Source of the DNA: RGIG3102 sp964525015
GTDB taxonomy: Bacteria > Bacillota > Clostridia > Oscillospirales > Ruminococcaceae
Length of the DNA stretch: 64,000 nucleotides
Assembly (NCBI GenBank): GCA_964525015.1
Contig: CAZGFY010000005.1
Span: 1-64,000, forward strand
Reading direction: 5' to 3'
The translations under genes and the position numbers were made by a program. The notes beneath the pieces were generated by a model, which saw only the letters and a list, made by a program, of their open reading frames with translations, was not told the origin of the DNA and did not search any database. Positions 61,056 through 64,000 of the stretch are shown piece by piece; the stretch's first letter is position 1, and every line of letters begins with the position of its first letter.

Positions 61056-62270
61056 TTAGCCTTTCTCTTTTTTATTTTTCGAAACGGAATTTGCCGTTTT
61101 TATTGTGTTATTGCCGAACTTTAATTTTAGATTATCCAAAGCCTTTTGCAAATTTTCATCTTTTTCATTAATCTCAATTTTATTAATTTCAAAGAGAGTT
61201 GTTTGTTCTGGTGTTTTTTCAGCTTTTAAATCTATCGCCGTAACAGTTATTGCCCTTATTGGGCGAAGCCCTATTAGCCAGTTGTCTTCGATTAATCTAT
61301 ATGCTGTTTTATAAATATCTTTGGTTATATTAGTTGATGGAATTTTTGTTTGCCTTTGCAAAACTTTAAACTGTGTATCCTTAATCGAAACCTGTACAGC
61401 ATTTGCAAACAGCCCATTTTTTCTTAGGCTAAAGCCAACGTCTTCGGAAAGCTCCATAACTCTTGGCTTTATTTCGCTAGAAAGCTTTATATCATTTGAA
61501 AAGGTTGTGCCAGAGCCGATACTCTTAGCCTGTCTTTTCTCGCCAAAAGGAAGAACTGGGGATGTATCAAGCCCATTTGAATATTTATATAGCTCTCTTC
61601 CGTGTTTTCCTAGCCTATCTTCTAAAAGTATAAGTGGGGTGCTTGCTATATCTCCAATTGTGTGAATTCCCATATCTTCAAGGGTTGTTTTCGTGCTTTT
61701 TCCAACATACATCATATTTTCAATCCCTAAAGGATGAATAATATCTTTATAGTTTTCTTTGGTTATCTCGGTGGTTGCATCTGGCTTTTTATAATCACTG
61801 CCAAGCTTTGCAAATATTTTATTAAAACTAACTCCAACAGATATAGTTAGCCCTGTTTCTTTTTTCACTCTTTCTCTTATCATATCAGCTAAATCTTTTG
61901 GGGAAACTGCAAATAGATTATATGAATTTGTAACATCTAAATAACTCTCATCTATCCCAAAAGGCTCAACTAAATCCGTGTAGGAGTTGTATATTTCATT
62001 TAAAGTTTTATTGTATTTTTGATATAAATGCCTATGTGGTGGCAAAACAATTAAATCTTTGCAGAGTTTTCTTGCTGAGTAAATTGTTTGGGCTGTTTTT
62101 ATTCCATATTTTTTTGCCACTTCATTTTTTGCCAAAACAATCCCGTGGCGAGTGTCTTCACTACCCCCAACGATAACTGGCTTATCCAAAAGTTCAGGAT
62201 AGGCTAATAGTTCTACCGATGCATAAAACCCATTGCAATCGCAATGCAAAATACTTCTATCTTTATCCAA
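61056..62270 (-). CDS. dinB: DNA polymerase IV (Y family)
   Basis: 404 residues. Catalytic blocks ILHCDCNGFYASVE (first Asp, steric-gate region FY), YSARKLC and GIDESYLDVT (Asp-Glu pair), little-finger domain from about 230 (SIGSGTTFSNDIKL). It performs error-prone translesion synthesis. There is no C-terminal clamp-binding motif that I can point to with certainty. Four bases separate it from the YfhO-like gene, so the two may be on one transcript. Confidence 0.93.
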   Translation of the reverse strand: MDKDRSILHCDCNGFYASVELLAYPELLDKPVIVGGSEDTRHGIVLAKNEVAKKYGIKTAQTIYSARKLCKDLIVLPPHRHLYQKYNKTLNEIYNSYTDLVEPFGIDESYLDVTNSYNLFAVSPKDLADMIRERVKKETGLTISVGVSFNKIFAKLGSDYKKPDATTEITKENYKDIIHPLGIENMMYVGKSTKTTLEDMGIHTIGDIASTPLILLEDRLGKHGRELYKYSNGLDTSPVLPFGEKRQAKSIGSGTTFSNDIKLSSEIKPRVMELSEDVGFSLRKNGLFANAVQVSIKDTQFKVLQRQTKIPSTNITKDIYKTAYRLIEDNWLIGLRPIRAITVTAIDLKAEKTPEQTTLFEINKIEINEKDENLQKALDNLKLKFGNNTIKTANSVSKNKKEKG

Positions 62271-62354
62271 AAGCCTATCCCCCTTTTCATTTAAATCTAA
62301 TTTTTATTTTACACTAAAATCGATATAAATATCAATTACTAATTTTAAAAAAAC

Positions 62355-62392
62355 ACAAAAAAGGTATTTTATTACTAAAATACCTTTTTTCT
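62355..62392 (-). terminator. Terminator after the 58-residue protein gene
   Basis: A 15-bp stem (62357-62371 with 62376-62390) and a U-run on the minus strand. Confidence 0.85.
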
Positions 62393-62409
62393 CTTAATAT
62401 GAGCTATCT

Positions 62410-62586
62410 TTAGTTAATAGGCTTAGAACCAATCCAATAACAACCTGCAGCTATGACGCCTGACATAAATTCTAAAGTTTCTACTAAAGCGTCATTCACT
62501 TGTACACCTGTAATAATGCCTGAGCCTATATAAACCACTAAACAAATTACTACTGAAATAACAGTTCTCTTTATTGTTTCTGTCAT
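62410..62586 (-). CDS. Small membrane protein, 58 residues
   Basis: ATG at 62586, AAGGA ribosome site nine bases upstream, TAA at 62410-62412. The product starts MTETIKRTVISVVICLVVYI, continues with a second hydrophobic stretch (about 41-52, MSGVIAAGCYWIG) and ends SKPIN. Two membrane segments with a short amphipathic link recall small holin-like proteins, but I cannot assign a family. A strong terminator follows, and a hairpin (62629-62670) separates it from the SPFH gene, so it is an independent gene rather than noise. Confidence 0.65.
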   Translation of the reverse strand: MTETIKRTVISVVICLVVYIGSGIITGVQVNDALVETLEFMSGVIAAGCYWIGSKPIN

Positions 62587-62628
62587 ACACTTTTTTCCTT
62601 CATTATATTCTATGAAACTCTAAACACC

Positions 62629-62670
62629 TTAATGGGGTGCTCACAAAGTTTATTATGAGCTCCCCATTAA
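62629..62670 (-). other. Hairpin between the SPFH gene and the small membrane protein
   Basis: TTAATGGGGTGCTCA and TGAGCTCCCCATTAA pair with one mismatch around a 12-base loop. No clear U-tract, so a partial terminator or processing hairpin. Confidence 0.55.
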
Positions 62671-62688
62671 ATAATGTTTTAATATTTT

Positions 62689-63594
62689 TTATTTTGCTGT
62701 ATCAGTTCCGATGATTTCTTTTGCAGCTGTTAGTAAACTGCCCATATTTTGCATATCGCTTGGAATGATAATTTTTGTAGCCTTACCATCTGCAACTTTT
62801 GCAAAAGTTTCTAGAGATTTTAAAGCTAGGATTTTATCATTTGGAGCCGCTGCATTTAAGATTTCAAATGATTCAGCAAGCGCTTTTTGTACTGATAAGA
62901 TAGCTTCAGCTTCACCTTGCGCTTCTCTAATTCTTTGCTCTCTAACAGCTTCAGCACGTAAGATTGCAGATTCTTTTTCACCTTCTGCAAGTAGGATTTG
63001 GCTCACTTTTTCACCTTCTGCTCTTAGAATGCTTTCACGACGTTGTCTTTCAGCTTTCATTTGTTTTTCCATTGCATCTTGGATTTCGTGTGGTGGGATA
63101 ATGTTTTTAAGTTCAACTCTTAAAACTTTAATTCCCCATCTGTCAGTATCAGCGTCTAGTTGAGCTGTGATTTTTGTGTTGATAACATCACGAGATGTTA
63201 AAGTTTGGTCTAGCTCCATATCACCGATGATGTTTCTAAGTGTTGTAGCTGTTAGATTTTCAATCGCTGTAATTGGTCTTTCAGTTCCGTAAGTAAATAG
63301 CTTTGAATCAAGAACTTGGAAGAACACAACAGAGTCGATTTGCATAGTTACGTTATCTCTTGTGATAACTGGCTGTGGTGGAAAATCGATAACCTGCTCT
63401 TTTAAGCTGATTTTTTTAACTACTCTTTCGATAAATGGGATTTTAACGTGTAATCCGCCTTCCCAAGTTGTGCTGTAAACACCTAGTCTTTCGATAACAT
63501 AAGTTGTTGATTGTGGAACGATAACCACACATCTAAGTAGTACAATAATTGCTGCTAATGCAAACACTACAAATACAATTGTTCCTGCGCCCAT
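62689..63594 (-). CDS. SPFH/band 7 protein (stomatin/QmcA type)
   Basis: 301 residues: one N-terminal membrane helix (about 4-27), the SPFH domain starting VPQSTTYVIERLGVYSTTWEGGLHVKIPFIERVVKKI, and an Ala/Glu-rich coiled coil (about 175-250, RAEGEKVSQILLAEGEKESAILRAEA). These proteins form membrane-associated oligomers and accompany NfeD proteins, as here: the NfeD gene is 63 bases upstream on the same strand. Function in membrane microdomains or protease control is known for relatives. Confidence 0.93.
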   Translation of the reverse strand: MGAGTIVFVVFALAAIIVLLRCVVIVPQSTTYVIERLGVYSTTWEGGLHVKIPFIERVVKKISLKEQVIDFPPQPVITRDNVTMQIDSVVFFQVLDSKLFTYGTERPITAIENLTATTLRNIIGDMELDQTLTSRDVINTKITAQLDADTDRWGIKVLRVELKNIIPPHEIQDAMEKQMKAERQRRESILRAEGEKVSQILLAEGEKESAILRAEAVREQRIREAQGEAEAILSVQKALAESFEILNAAAPNDKILALKSLETFAKVADGKATKIIIPSDMQNMGSLLTAAKEIIGTDTAK

Positions 63595-63657
63595 AATAAT
63601 TCTCCTTTTTATTTAATATTTACTTTTAAACTATTTTTTAATAGCTTTAAAACTTTT

Positions 63658-64000
63658 TTAAACTGTTATAGTTTCTTTTTTCTTTTCAACCACAACAGAA
63701 GCTCCTGAAAGGCTTTTAACTATGCACATTTCGCCTTTTTCAATCTTTTCATCAGCCCTTGCCATCCAAGTGATACCACTAATTTCAACCTTACCTGGAA
63801 GATTAGGGTTAATTTCTTTTGTAACCATAACTTCTTTGCCGATATTCATATCAGCATTTGTTGGAGTAAGTGGTTTTTTTCTTAGTTTTTTAACAGTTGG
63901 ATATGCAAGAAGAAAACTAATTAAACTAACCCCTGCAAAAACAGTTAACTGTGTGTAAAAATTTGAGGTGAATAATGAAGCTATAAAAGCCGCTATTGCC
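63658..64000 (-). CDS. NfeD family protein, C-terminal part (partial)
   Basis: The frame is open to the right edge (from base 63999), giving 113 residues. The C-terminal OB fold is readable from MNIGKEVMVTKEINPNLPG through GITWMARADEKIEKGEMC to VVVEKKKETITV, preceded by a basic KKLRKKP stretch and membrane helices (VFAGVSLISFLLAYP; AIAAFIASLF). It pairs with the downstream SPFH protein, the usual arrangement. The N-terminus lies outside the window, so it is unclear whether a ClpP-like domain is present. Confidence 0.85.
   Translation of the reverse strand, partial: AIAAFIASLFTSNFYTQLTVFAGVSLISFLLAYPTVKKLRKKPLTPTNADMNIGKEVMVTKEINPNLPGKVEISGITWMARADEKIEKGEMCIVKSLSGASVVVEKKKETITV

Noticed and set aside
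1..64000. CRISPR arrays, tRNA or rRNA genes, insertion sequences, prophage
   Set aside because: No regularly spaced repeats, clover-leaf sequences, transposase or phage structural genes were recognised.

Overview
The window is AT-rich DNA (roughly 30% G+C by eye) with strong AGGAGG-type ribosome binding sites, short intergenic gaps and many hairpin/U-tract terminators. It encodes a PyrK-type dihydroorotate dehydrogenase, DUF1540 and DUF1835 proteins, MATE pumps, a VanZ-family protein and a GlpP antiterminator homologue. Together these point to an anaerobic low-G+C Bacillota of the class Clostridia. I cannot name the genus. I see no rRNA, tRNA, CRISPR array, transposase or prophage.

Layout. 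1-4.8 kb: the 3' end of typA, a LysR regulator overlapping a second LysR-like protein that is only a DNA-binding domain, and a divergent aconitase-family hydratase. 4.8-9.8 kb: a degenerate CPBP membrane protein, then a tyrosine fermentation module (Na+-dependent transporter, tyrosine phenol-lyase, GntR regulator) with large palindromes in its control regions. 9.9-19.7 kb: an MBOAT/SGNH polysaccharide-acylation pair, a MATE pump, and a two-component system followed by two anchored extracellular proteins that carry three copies of one unrecognised module. 19.8-31.9 kb: an EamA exporter, a Tat-type flavin lipoprotein, a MarR-MATE pair under a 41-bp palindrome, an RND exporter with its TetR, and an operon of a disulfide reductase, a CDP-alcohol phosphatidyltransferase and a TVP38 protein.

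31.9-37.2 kb: VanZ, VOC, amino-acid permease and MalY/PatB C-S lyase genes, with a divergent LysR. 37.2-47.2 kb: a complete pyrimidine operon pyrB-pyrC-carA-carB-pyrK-pyrD-pyrF-pyrE on the minus strand. The carB-pyrK gap holds two tandem copies of a structured RNA-like element whose stems differ in sequence but keep their pairing. 47.3-52.3 kb: housekeeping and repair genes (ung, glpP, yaaA, GNAT, YfcE-like, rsmI, TrmN6-like).

52.4-56.5 kb is the part I find most unusual. It is a four-gene minus-strand unit encoding homologues of RnfD, RnfE and RnfA plus a membrane-anchored glycoside-hydrolase-like protein. All four cysteines that hold the intramembrane [2Fe-2S] cluster in canonical RnfA/RnfE or NqrD/NqrE are replaced. 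No rnfB, rnfC or rnfG is adjacent, and the RnfD homologue has a 230-residue Lys/Glu-rich tail. This looks like a repurposed Rnf membrane core. The window closes with rpe, a YfhO-family protein, DNA polymerase IV, a 58-residue membrane protein and an SPFH/NfeD pair that runs off the right edge.

Assignments come from reading the translations and from remembered family motifs. No database search or alignment program was run.
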